Shown here: piece after piece, positions 1 to 7,182 of the stretch | Layout of the letters: every line of letters starts with the position of its first letter | How positions within the stretch are numbered: the stretch's first letter is position 1 | The notes under the pieces: model-generated | The model's database searches: none | The model's input: the letters and a program-made list of their open reading frames with translations, nothing else | What the model was told of the DNA's origin: nothing | Source of the DNA: Bacteroides sp. CAG:1060 | GTDB lineage: Bacteria > Bacteroidota > Bacteroidia > Bacteroidales > UBA932 | Assembly: GCA_000432655.1 (NCBI GenBank) | Contig: HF986285.1 | Location: 18,397-28,906 of the forward strand | DNA length: 10,510 nt | Reading direction: 5' to 3' | Translations under genes and position numbers: made by a program

Positions 1-1822
1 GGCTCTCCTCCCCCACATTCACCCCTTCGGTACGAGTGTCATACAGCATCCACACATTCTCGGCCCGCTGAATCATTCTATAGAAATAATAGGCCCAGAC
101 GGCGTCCTGATACTCGTATGTCGGCAAAGCGAAGCCTCTTCTAAGTTCCGCCGGAATGAATGACGAGTTTGCGGCACGACGGGGGAAAATCCCCTCGTTG
201 CAATTCAATATCACCACATTCTTGAAATCCAGCGCCCTCGTCTCAAGCGGTCCCATAATCTGAAGCCCGCTCAAAGGTTCTCCGGTAAACGGGACGGCCG
301 TGCGGCTTATCAGCTTGTCAAGAAGCTTGAAATAAGTGGCCGGCATCACGGGGAGTTCGTAATTGAACAGCCTTCCTACGGCAAGATGATATTCCTTGGC
401 GAAGTCAAGTTCGACTGCCATGTCTTTTCTTCCCCTCAGCCTTGATGCCACCAGCGAAAGCACATCCCTCTGATATTCACCGATACTGCGTATGAGGCGC
501 GCTTCCCTCGATGCCGGATCCGTGACAATAGGCTTGAACATTACATCCAGCACAGGATCGGAGGGCACCTTCTCGGTACATATATAATACAATGATTCCG
601 ACTTAAGCTTTTCCAAAGCGCGAGCGGTGTCTTCGTCAAGTATGGCCTTGACGATACCGTTCGAGAACACGGCCCAGAACTGCTTGTGATAGAAGTACCA
701 TTTGCCGTCTTTCTGACGCATGTGCATCTGCAGTGTGGCCAGGTCGTTCATCAATGTCCACAGGGCACTGGAGCGCATCGGATATCCCATAGTGACATTG
801 ATGTCGCTGATATGCTCCGGTATCGAATTGAGCACCGGCACGAGAAGACCTTCGTCAGGAAGGACTACCGCCGTTTCCATTCCTCGCGCATCAAGTCTCT
901 GAAGAATCTGCGGCAGCTGCTTGGCTTGTCCCACGAAGGATGGCACTGCCAGAACATTGAACACAGGCTTTCCCAGTCCATCCGGATCCAAAGAAATATC
1001 CTGCCCGAAATCACTCACGTTGGAAGACAGGAAAAAAGAGGATCTGTTGTTCCTGTCCTTTATCCATTCGCTGCTATAGTCCCAGCAGAACTCCGCCACC
1101 CGGGCGCTGCGCATCTTGGAGAGCAGTTTCCTCTCACACTCATTAAGGGCATTCAGCCCCACGAACACATATTTGTCCACATAGGGATAGACCTCGGAAA
1201 GCATGTCGGTCACCGATTCCGAAGCGAGCCTGTCAGCCACCTTGCGGTATGCCATTCCTTCGTATGAAAGGCCTTTTTCCGCAAGTACGGCATTGAAATC
1301 CCTATAGAGCGGCAGCAGCAGATTCCATATTCTGCGAAACTCGTCCTTGTATCTTCCGCCGGTAGAGAAATGCGACACGAACTGTTCTATGGCCTTGAGC
1401 TGCTTCTCGTCAAGATAAGAGAACGTATCCTGCATCCTGCGATAGTCCGCCACATTGGCAAACAGAGCTTCTGGCCGCACCAGATACTTGTCCACATCAT
1501 TGAAATCCGCCAGAATGACATTTCCCCAGAAGATAAAATCATCCAGGCTCTCAGCCGAAGGATTCAGTTTCTTGTATACGCCGTACAATTCAAGCAAAAG
1601 ATTCACCTGATCCGCAGAAACAGTGGCCGAGAGCTTGTAGAAAAAGTCATTCATCGTCACCATTTCCGGGGTCATCAACGCCCGCGCGTCTTCCGCAGCA
1701 CACTCACCCAGATACTTAAGGAAAAATGCGGACGAGCGCTTGTTCGGAAGCACGAAACACAGCCGTTCCATGTTTTCCGACTTATAATAATGACGCACTA
1801 CCTGCTCCAGAAATGGTTTCAT
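1..1822 (-). CDS. AddB-like PD-(D/E)XK nuclease family protein (3' part off window)
   Basis: The first 607 codons are present; the gene continues past the left edge. It resembles the Bacteroidota proteins usually annotated as PD-(D/E)XK nuclease family or AddB/RecB-like, which are thought to act with an AddA-type helicase-nuclease at double-strand breaks. Visible support: the N-terminus has an FVLPNKRSS stretch where true AddB carries a Walker A loop, and about residues 520-550 there is a segment with LQIMGPLETRALDF followed by NCNEGIFP, a hallmark of this family's helicase-like core. No GxxxxGK[ST] motif is seen, so the N-terminal ATPase site is probably inactive, as I recall for this family. 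The nuclease domain would be C-terminal and is not in view. It starts 15 bp after the peptidase gene stop, so it is probably the last visible gene of the alr operon. No clear ribosome binding site precedes the ATG. Family assignment is from pattern recall; the AddB name is tentative. Confidence 0.75.
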   Translation of the reverse strand, partial: MKPFLEQVVRHYYKSENMERLCFVLPNKRSSAFFLKYLGECAAEDARALMTPEMVTMNDFFYKLSATVSADQVNLLLELYGVYKKLNPSAESLDDFIFWGNVILADFNDVDKYLVRPEALFANVADYRRMQDTFSYLDEKQLKAIEQFVSHFSTGGRYKDEFRRIWNLLLPLYRDFNAVLAEKGLSYEGMAYRKVADRLASESVTDMLSEVYPYVDKYVFVGLNALNECERKLLSKMRSARVAEFCWDYSSEWIKDRNNRSSFFLSSNVSDFGQDISLDPDGLGKPVFNVLAVPSFVGQAKQLPQILQRLDARGMETAVVLPDEGLLVPVLNSIPEHISDINVTMGYPMRSSALWTLMNDLATLQMHMRQKDGKWYFYHKQFWAVFSNGIVKAILDEDTARALEKLKSESLYYICTEKVPSDPVLDVMFKPIVTDPASREARLIRSIGEYQRDVLSLVASRLRGRKDMAVELDFAKEYHLAVGRLFNYELPVMPATYFKLLDKLISRTAVPFTGEPLSGLQIMGPLETRALDFKNVVILNCNEGIFPRRAANSSFIPAELRRGFALPTYEYQDAVWAYYFYRMIQRAENVWMLYDTRTEGVNVGEES

Positions 1823-1837
1823 AACAAAGAGGTACGA

Positions 1838-3202
1838 TTATTCGTCAAGGAACATAGGATCCCATGCAGGAAGTGCTATCGGCTTCTGATTCAGCATCTC
1901 CATTATATCCGAAGGCACAAACTGCTTCTCCACCACCAATCTGAACATATACTCGTCAAACCATTCATCGGTCATGATGATATTGCCCTTGTATCCTGCG
2001 GTCGGGCCCCAGCTGTTCTCCACCATCCACTTCACCGGCTTGCCTTCTTTCAAATCCACGGCGATCAGAGTCATCGCATGGGAGGAACCGCTTGCATGTG
2101 TCATCACCCTCTGCTTCTTATCCATGGAAAAATCCACTCCGAGCAGAGACTCATAGTCAAAATTGGCGAGATCCGCCACTCCCTTCTTTCTGTCAAGGAA
2201 CTTGTTCACGTCACAGGAGAAGTACATGGCCTTGTTTGCCTTGATAGATGCAATGGCCATCTCCTTGATGCGCTCTACCGGAAGATTGACATAAAGCCAG
2301 TTCTGTCCGTCATACAGGTGTCTGTCGTACTGTATCTCGTACACCTTGCCATACTCACGGCAAGGATCATTCATAAGCATCACATAATTGTGCTGAAGAT
2401 CATATCCCAACAGCTCTTCGTAGAACTGCGTAGGGGTGTATGTCTTTCCGTTCCACTCAAACTCCTTCGGAGGCACGCCGAACGAAAGTGCGAGTACCCT
2501 GTATACATCCTTGAGCATCTCAACCTTCATGCTCTCAAGTTTCGCAGGCACGTCTTTCTTTTTGACGCCGGACAGTTCCCCGCGCAATTCAAGTCCGTCC
2601 TTGCGAAGAAGAGTCCGCAACTGCGTCGCCATAGCCGACGTGCTGTTGGCGATATAGCTCTCCGGCATCACGTTCGACGGCACCAGTCCATACTTGGTCA
2701 CAAGATCAGCCACCCCGGTAAAAGTTCCGCCGTCGCTGATCGGATTGGAGAACAACCAGTCCACTTCGCGGGACTCAAACGGCAAATCTCTCGTGTCAAT
2801 CACGGCCTGCAAGAACAGATTGGCCTTTTCAAGCTGATCCCAGAAGAAACAGTATGCCTGTGAGAACTGAAAGTCGCCCAGATCATATTTGTCTATAGCG
2901 GCTGCACGCAGCACGTTCAGGCCGGTAAACAGCCAGCACCTTCCGGATGATTTCTGATCCGTAATTCCCACCGTGCGCACCCGGTCAGAGAAGTTGGTGT
3001 CAATCATCGCTGCATTCTCGGCATTTTCGGCCAGAACAGCCATGGATGTGGTATTCAAGGCATTCCTTATTGCCTTATCGGCAGAAGTGCCCTTGTAGGA
3101 CGATTCAATCTCTTTCAGCATACAACTACTGATGGAGCCTTTTGGCTGCGCATAAGCGCAGATTCCCGCAAGCGAAAGTGCAAGTACGATAATCTTTTTC
3201 AT
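1838..3202 (-). CDS. Exported C1-family aminopeptidase C / bleomycin hydrolase-like
   Basis: A papain-fold cysteine aminopeptidase of the C1B (bleomycin hydrolase/PepC) type, 454 aa from the chosen start. The catalytic set is visible: oxyanion Gln83, nucleophile Cys89 in SSGRCW, His375 in SGSSHAMTL and Asn396 in VENSWG. The C-terminus has the LPAWDPM arm typical of PepC, which in the family reaches the active site and limits activity to aminopeptidase action. I chose the ATG at 3202 because it begins a textbook signal peptide (KK, hydrophobic stretch, then AYA before Gln19), which implies export to the periplasm. An earlier in-frame ATG at 3229 would add nine residues and overlaps the rmuC stop (ATGAATAA); it would place a polar MNNDTNRLN ahead of the signal and is less likely. 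It lies 19 bp after rmuC, and addB-like follows 15 bp downstream. It is not a lipoprotein: the Cys15 context LAGIC lacks a small residue at -1. Confidence 0.9.
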   Translation of the reverse strand: MKKIIVLALSLAGICAYAQPKGSISSCMLKEIESSYKGTSADKAIRNALNTTSMAVLAENAENAAMIDTNFSDRVRTVGITDQKSSGRCWLFTGLNVLRAAAIDKYDLGDFQFSQAYCFFWDQLEKANLFLQAVIDTRDLPFESREVDWLFSNPISDGGTFTGVADLVTKYGLVPSNVMPESYIANSTSAMATQLRTLLRKDGLELRGELSGVKKKDVPAKLESMKVEMLKDVYRVLALSFGVPPKEFEWNGKTYTPTQFYEELLGYDLQHNYVMLMNDPCREYGKVYEIQYDRHLYDGQNWLYVNLPVERIKEMAIASIKANKAMYFSCDVNKFLDRKKGVADLANFDYESLLGVDFSMDKKQRVMTHASGSSHAMTLIAVDLKEGKPVKWMVENSWGPTAGYKGNIIMTDEWFDEYMFRLVVEKQFVPSDIMEMLNQKPIALPAWDPMFLDE

Positions 3203-3221
3203 ATTCAATCTGTTAGTGTCA

Positions 3222-4565
3222 TTATTCATCTTCTTCAGTGTCTCCCAAGGAGAGTTCTTTAGGGATAACCGACTCTGTTCCGGCCACAATCCGCGCGCTC
3301 GGATCTATTTTGGATCTGGAACGTTTCGGAGATATTCCAAGCCGCTCCAGTTTGTCTATCTTCTTGATCACGGACTGATTGGAGTCGACAAGTTTTTTCT
3401 TGGACTCAAGATATGCTTCAGAGGCCCTGCTTAGGCTCTCCCCTATCTTTACATACGCGTCCATCCACCCTTTGAGTTGGGACATGAGTTCCGAAGCAGC
3501 TACATACACCTGTTCGATATTCTGCTGTTTGTCATGCTGCTTCCACATCATCATGATGAGATTAAGCACAATCATAAGATTCATCTGACCCGCAATGAGC
3601 ACCTTTGAATCCTTGGCAAGCTGCCACAGCGTAGGCGCTTTCTCAAGCATCAGAAGATATGCCCCCTCTACAGGTATGAACATTATGTTGTAGTCTATTT
3701 TCTTCTTCCCGTCCGCAATATACGAAGCATAGTCCTTGGATTTGAGTTCGTTGATATGGTTGGTGATGCTCCGTATATGTTCCTGCGCGAATCTTTCCCT
3801 TTCAGAAGCATCCGTGGCGTTGACATAATCCACATACGCCTTAAGGCTGAGCTTGGAGTCTATCACCACTTCCGTATCATCAGGATAATACACTATCACG
3901 TCAGGAATCATCCTTCCTCCACTATCGTTCTTCACTTCATGTCCATCCTCGTCCCTGATAACTCCCTGCGTACTGAAATGCACCCCTTCCTGCAATCCGG
4001 ATTTCTTAAGGAGATCCACCAGCAGCATTTCCCCGAAATCGCCCTGCATCTTGGAACGTCCTTTCAATGCTTCCGCCAGATTTCTGGCCTCATCTCCCAC
4101 ACTTTTGGACTGATCAAGAAGCTGCTTGAGAAGCTCCCGCAACGATGCTTCCTGCGCCACCGTCCTCTCCTGGGAACTCTTCACCGTACGGTCAAACTCC
4201 CCGAATTTTTCCTGCACAGGCTTGAGAATTTCCGCCAGGGAGTCAGCATTCTGCCGGCGAAGTCCGCTAAGGTTCTGCTCGGACTGAAGCTTGAACGACT
4301 CCTCCATCTGTTTCTTCATGGTCTCGAAGGTCTTCTCCCTCTCCTGCGCAAGAGCGGCAAAATTCTCCTCCTTGAGATGCATCTTCGTCTCAAGGACTCT
4401 GAGCTCTTCATTGCGTTCGGACAACTCCCCTTCCTTGACTTTCAGCGCGGCTTCCATCTCCGAAGCTTTTTTGGTGGCAAAAGACAACTTATACGCAAGC
4501 AGGGATACCGCGACCGCCGCCACAAGTATCACGCAGAACAAGACTATGCACAGGACAGTATTCAT
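3222..4565 (-). CDS. rmuC: DNA recombination protein RmuC
   Basis: Membrane-anchored RmuC, 447 aa, a protein that limits recombination between inverted repeats and is predicted to be a nuclease of the PD-(D/E)XK fold. The sequence shows an N-terminal membrane segment at residues 4-25, a long charged coiled coil at about 30-170, and the RmuC domain at about 170-405. Within it are KMQGDFGEM (Glu179), the metal-site pattern PDVIVYYPDD (Asp222) and VIDSKLSLKAY (Asp236, Lys238), and the family signature around NIMFIPVEGAY (294-303). The C-terminal tail is acidic (DTEEDE). The gene starts one base after the alr stop codon, which suggests translational coupling; there is no other promoter-like sequence in front. 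The active-site residues are intact, so it is probably functional. Confidence 0.95.
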   Translation of the reverse strand: MNTVLCIVLFCVILVAAVAVSLLAYKLSFATKKASEMEAALKVKEGELSERNEELRVLETKMHLKEENFAALAQEREKTFETMKKQMEESFKLQSEQNLSGLRRQNADSLAEILKPVQEKFGEFDRTVKSSQERTVAQEASLRELLKQLLDQSKSVGDEARNLAEALKGRSKMQGDFGEMLLVDLLKKSGLQEGVHFSTQGVIRDEDGHEVKNDSGGRMIPDVIVYYPDDTEVVIDSKLSLKAYVDYVNATDASERERFAQEHIRSITNHINELKSKDYASYIADGKKKIDYNIMFIPVEGAYLLMLEKAPTLWQLAKDSKVLIAGQMNLMIVLNLIMMMWKQHDKQQNIEQVYVAASELMSQLKGWMDAYVKIGESLSRASEAYLESKKKLVDSNQSVIKKIDKLERLGISPKRSRSKIDPSARIVAGTESVIPKELSLGDTEEDE

Positions 4566-4566
4566 A

Positions 4567-5676
4567 TCATTTTACTACTATACGCTCTATTCTTCTCGGG
4601 ACCGAGGTCAGGATTTCATAAGGGATGGTTCCAAGGATTCCCGCCAATTCCGATACCGTGGGATCTTCCCCGAAGATAGTAACGGTATCCCCCACATTCA
4701 CATCCACTCCGGTAACGTCAAGCATGCACATATCCATACAGATATTCCCGATAGTAGGGACCCGATGCCCGTTGACGCTGAATGAAGCCGCCCCACAGCC
4801 CAGGTGCCTGTCAATGCCGTCGGCATACCCTACAGGTATTGTCGCTATCACGGAGCCCCCCGGAGCCACATGCCCATGACGGCCATATCCGATGGTGCCG
4901 TCCTCGGCGCGCAGATGCTTGACCTGCAACACCTTGACCTTAAGGGAAGCTACAGGCTTCAAATGCACCTCCGGCAACGCGCTGATTCCGTAAATGCCAA
5001 TCCCGAGCCGCACCATATCATACTGATATTCCGGAAATCTTTCGATTCCGGCCGAGTTAAGTACGTGCCACATAGGTTTATAACCCAGTTCCCTGGTCAA
5101 TTTCCCGGCATTGTCCGTGTACATTCTCAACTGTCCGCGGGTAAATTCATCTTCCGCCGGGTCTTCAGCAGCCGCGAGATGAGAGTAAATCGATTTTACG
5201 CTCACTTCCTTATGGTCGCGCAAGAAACCCGTCAGCTCCTCAAGCTCACTTGTCATAAAACCGAGCCTGTGCATACCGGTGTCAAGTTTAATATGTACAG
5301 GGTATCCGGTGATACCTCTTGAGGCCAACTCACTGCAAAACGCCGCAAGCGTGGATATATTAGGAATGCCAGGCTCCAGACGGTTGTCTATAATCTCAGG
5401 GAAAAAATCAGTGCCGGCAGTCAGCACCAGGATTGGAAGCGAAATACCGCGACTTCTCAACTCAACGCCCTCTATCGGGAGCGCTACCGCCAGATAATCA
5501 GCACCTTCCGCCTGAAGCATGGAAGCAAACTCCACAGCCCCATGTCCATAGGCATTGGCTTTCACCAACACCAGCATCTTAGTGGAAGGCTTAAGCAGGG
5601 AGCGGAAATAACGATAGTTGTTTCTGCAGCCCGACAGGCTCAGTTCCAGTCTGGAAAAATCATTCGCTCCGTTCAT
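4567..5676 (-). CDS. alr: Alanine racemase (PLP-dependent)
   Basis: Interconverts L- and D-alanine in the cytoplasm to supply D-Ala for peptidoglycan. From the ATG at 5676 it is 369 aa, the normal length for a stand-alone Alr. The N-terminal TIM-barrel carries VLVKANAYGHG with the PLP lysine at Lys39; the second catalytic base is Tyr264 in TIGYGRHG, close to Tyr265 of the Geobacillus enzyme. IPVGYADGIDR and the GNICMDM signature are also present. The open frame runs on to an ATG at 5745, but the likely promoter (TATATTTG at 5700-5707) lies inside that extension, so 5676 is the better start. Many Bacteroidota carry Alr fused behind MurF; here it is separate, and no murF sequence precedes it. 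First gene of the operon with rmuC, the peptidase gene and addB-like. Confidence 0.96.
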   Translation of the reverse strand: MNGANDFSRLELSLSGCRNNYRYFRSLLKPSTKMLVLVKANAYGHGAVEFASMLQAEGADYLAVALPIEGVELRSRGISLPILVLTAGTDFFPEIIDNRLEPGIPNISTLAAFCSELASRGITGYPVHIKLDTGMHRLGFMTSELEELTGFLRDHKEVSVKSIYSHLAAAEDPAEDEFTRGQLRMYTDNAGKLTRELGYKPMWHVLNSAGIERFPEYQYDMVRLGIGIYGISALPEVHLKPVASLKVKVLQVKHLRAEDGTIGYGRHGHVAPGGSVIATIPVGYADGIDRHLGCGAASFSVNGHRVPTIGNICMDMCMLDVTGVDVNVGDTVTIFGEDPTVSELAGILGTIPYEILTSVPRRIERIVVK

Positions 5677-5699
5677 ATCACATACACTATAGTAAAAGT

Positions 5700-5707
5700 C
5701 AAATATA
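5700..5707 (-). promoter_or_regulatory. Promoter -7 element for alr operon
   Basis: TATATTTG on the minus strand is an exact match to the Bacteroides TAnnTTTG -7 consensus. Transcription would start near 5693-5695, giving a leader of about 18 nt before the alr ATG at 5676. No good TTTG -33 element is seen at the expected 19-21 bp. It lies just downstream of the terminator that ends the preceding operon, which is where a new promoter is expected. Confidence 0.65.
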
Positions 5708-5743
5708 CACAATTTCGTCCTATTTTCAGCACCTGCGCGGTAC

Positions 5744-5794
5744 AAAAGCGAAGAGGTGACTCTCTGATCTTTCGATCATCAAGACACCTCTTCG
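5744..5794 (-). terminator. Hairpin terminator after rpmH
   Basis: On the minus strand a perfect 10-bp stem is formed by CGAAGAGGTG (5785-5794) and CACCTCTTCG (5749-5758), followed by C and TTTT (5744-5747). The loop region folds further: after a U-U mismatch come three pairs, a tandem G-A/A-G step and a 5-bp stem TGATC/GATCA (5774-5778 with 5765-5769), capped by a GAAA tetraloop. It begins 17 nt after the rpmH stop and ends the polA operon. The U tract is short (four), but stem strength and position fit intrinsic termination. No T-run follows on the plus strand. Confidence 0.8.
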
Positions 5795-5811
5795 TCTCAA
5801 GAGAAACGCTT

Positions 5812-5964
5812 CTACCAGCGATCCTCTGAAGAAACTGTAAGTTTCTTGCGTCCGTGCGCACGACGTGCAGAAAGCACTCTGCGTCCATTCGGCGTGCTCA
5901 TACGCTCACGAAAGCCATGCTTGTTGACTCTCTTACGATTTGACGGTTGGTATGTTCTTTTCAT
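5812..5964 (-). CDS. rpmH: 50S ribosomal protein L34
   Basis: A 50-aa, very basic ribosomal protein of the large subunit, in the normal size range for L34. It begins [18 protein letters not shown] and has the family's [19 protein letters not shown] segment, which binds 23S rRNA; the end SSEDRW is a short non-basic tail. Start ATG at 5964, stop TAG at 5812-5814. An A-rich leader (TTAAAAAAATTAGATA) precedes the start, as is common for highly expressed genes in Bacteroidota that do not use Shine-Dalgarno pairing. It follows rsmG by 16 bp, has its own promoter inside rsmG, and is followed by a strong hairpin. The usual neighbour in many bacteria, rnpA, does not follow; the next gene is alr. Confidence 0.97.
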   Translation of the reverse strand: MKRTYQPSNRKRVNKHGFRERMSTPNGRRVLSARRAHGRKKLTVSSEDRW

Positions 5965-5980
5965 TATCTAATTTTTTTAA

Positions 5981-6595
5981 TTATTCGGATTTGGAAAGGC
6001 AAAGATAGTCTTTTCCTATCTCAATTACAAATTTTTCGGCAAAATAATCGTTTTTCAGCCATTCGTTGATATTCCATGTACCTATATGGCGCGGGTCAAG
6101 CTTGAACTTCCGCAGCAACTCGGAGATTTCTTCATTTACGTCCCCTCCCTTAAGATATAAGATACTGTGATTGAAACTGTTTTTTACCCATGGGTAAAAC
6201 TCCGCAAGCGAGGTTACGGCTCTGGAGACCACCCAGTCAAACTTATCTGGAAGGGTCTCGGCCCGCGCATTGATACAACGGACATTATCCAGCCCGAGTC
6301 CTGTGGCCACGGCTTCCGCCACGGTAATTTTCTTTCGTATCGAATCGCAGAGCACAAATTCCGTGTTCGGAAACTCCATAGCAAGCGGAATTCCGGGGAA
6401 ACCGCCTCCCGTGCCTACGTCCAGCACCGTAGCTCCATCCCATATTCCGGCAGGATATCTGCGGCGCAGATACTCCGCGATTGCCAGCGAATGCAACACA
6501 TGATGCTCATATATATTGTCTATGTCCTTGCGGGAAATAACATTAATACGGCTGTTCCATTCTTTGTATAGTTCTATGAGCTTACTGTAATCCAT
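5981..6595 (-). CDS. rsmG: 16S rRNA (guanine(527)-N(7))-methyltransferase RsmG
   Basis: Cytoplasmic SAM-dependent enzyme that makes m7G527 in the 530 loop of 16S rRNA; loss gives low-level streptomycin resistance in other bacteria. 204 aa, normal for the family. The N-terminus has LYKEWNSRINVISRKD (10-24) and YEHHVLHSL (29-37), both typical of RsmG. The SAM-binding motif is VLDVGTGGGFPGIPLA (57-72), followed by the acidic ribose-binding turn LCDSIRKK, then NARAETL and SRAV. The ATG at 6595 comes 2 bp after the sigma-factor stop. The end of the sigma gene supplies a purine-rich GAGGAAGAG about 6 nt upstream, a rare Shine-Dalgarno-like sequence in this window. Its 3' end carries the rpmH promoter. 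Confidence 0.96.
   Translation of the reverse strand: MDYSKLIELYKEWNSRINVISRKDIDNIYEHHVLHSLAIAEYLRRRYPAGIWDGATVLDVGTGGGFPGIPLAMEFPNTEFVLCDSIRKKITVAEAVATGLGLDNVRCINARAETLPDKFDWVVSRAVTSLAEFYPWVKNSFNHSILYLKGGDVNEEISELLRKFKLDPRHIGTWNINEWLKNDYFAEKFVIEIGKDYLCLSKSE
6000..6031 (-). promoter_or_regulatory. Internal promoter for rpmH (TTTG-N20-TATCTTTG)
   Basis: On the minus strand TTTG (6028-6031) is followed 20 bp later by TATCTTTG (6000-6007), a full match to the Bacteroides -33/-7 consensus. It lies in the last codons of rsmG. Start of transcription is expected near 5994, giving about 30 nt of leader before the rpmH ATG. The same -7 octamer occurs in front of tRNA-Gln. Confidence 0.7.
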
Positions 6596-6597
6596 AT

Positions 6598-7182
6598 CTA
6601 CTCTTCCTCTTTACTCATCATTTTGTCTATCAACTGCTTGGCTCTTCTTATCCTCGTACGTACAGTATTGAGAGGAAGGTCGAGCTCCTCGGAGATCTCC
6701 TTATACGAAGCCCCTTCCACAAGCCGCCTCTTCGCCACTTCCCGATACAGTTCCGGCATTCCGTCAATATAGGACAACAACTTGTCTTTCCCTTCATCTT
6801 CAATGATTGTCTCCAACGCCGACACCATATCGTCTCCGATATTGTCCACCACGGACTTGTCGTCGCAATCTTCAATGGACACCATCCTGCTGCGGCTCTC
6901 CGATTCGAGAATGTCAAGCGCCGTATTGCGGGCTATGACCTTAAGCCAGGTGAAGAATTTGCTTATTGACGGGTCGTAACTTCCAATCTGTCTGAAGGCC
7001 TTTTCAAAACTCCGGGAGCAGATATCATCCAGATAGAAGTCGTCAAGCTGCTTGAGCGACGACGACAGATATGTCCTCAGGGCATCGACATTGGTGTCCC
7101 ATAATTCCGTAAATGCAGTACCGTCGCCGATAATTGCCCGGCGGACAAGTTCATCAGTGGGCGTCAAGCCAGTTTTTACCAT
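6598..7182 (-). CDS. RNA polymerase sigma-70 family (ECF-like) sigma factor
   Basis: A 194-aa two-domain sigma factor that would direct core RNA polymerase to a dedicated set of promoters. Region 2 spans about residues 10-95: TDELVRRAIIGDGTAF (2.1), DDICSRSFEKAFRQIGSYD, then FFTWLKVIARNTALDIL (2.3-2.4). Region 4 spans about 130-187, with the helix-turn-helix YKEISEELDLPLNTVRTRIRRAKQ (160-183). The linker is acidic. No region 1.1, region 3 or C-terminal extension is present, as in ECF factors. The ATG at 7182 makes it overlap the end of polA by 29 bp; it is preferred because the conserved start of region 2.1 lies within the overlap and no later start keeps it. No anti-sigma gene is adjacent: neighbours are polA upstream and rsmG 2 bp downstream. 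Target promoters and inducing signal cannot be told from the sequence. Confidence 0.92.
   Translation of the reverse strand: MVKTGLTPTDELVRRAIIGDGTAFTELWDTNVDALRTYLSSSLKQLDDFYLDDICSRSFEKAFRQIGSYDPSISKFFTWLKVIARNTALDILESESRSRMVSIEDCDDKSVVDNIGDDMVSALETIIEDEGKDKLLSYIDGMPELYREVAKRRLVEGASYKEISEELDLPLNTVRTRIRRAKQLIDKMMSKEEE

Noticed and set aside
1370..2863. 497-codon open frame on the plus strand
   Set aside because: It lies antisense across the addB-like and peptidase genes, is rich in His, Arg and Leu, and has no domain I recognise; it is a codon-bias shadow of the two real genes.
3150..3202. Lipoprotein signal for the C1 peptidase (LAGIC)
   Set aside because: A lipobox needs Gly, Ala or Ser just before the Cys; here it is Ile. 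An ordinary signal peptide ending AYA fits better.
3756..4679. 307-codon open frame on the plus strand, antisense to rmuC
   Set aside because: Same His/Leu/Arg-rich shadow composition; rmuC on the minus strand has clear family motifs throughout.
5677..5745. N-terminal extension of Alr starting at 5745
   Set aside because: The extension has no Alr similarity and contains the TATATTTG promoter element; the ATG at 5676 gives normal length.
5673..5888. 71-codon minus-strand frame overlapping rpmH
   Set aside because: It reads rpmH DNA and the terminator in a wrong frame; the 50-codon L34 gene explains the sequence.
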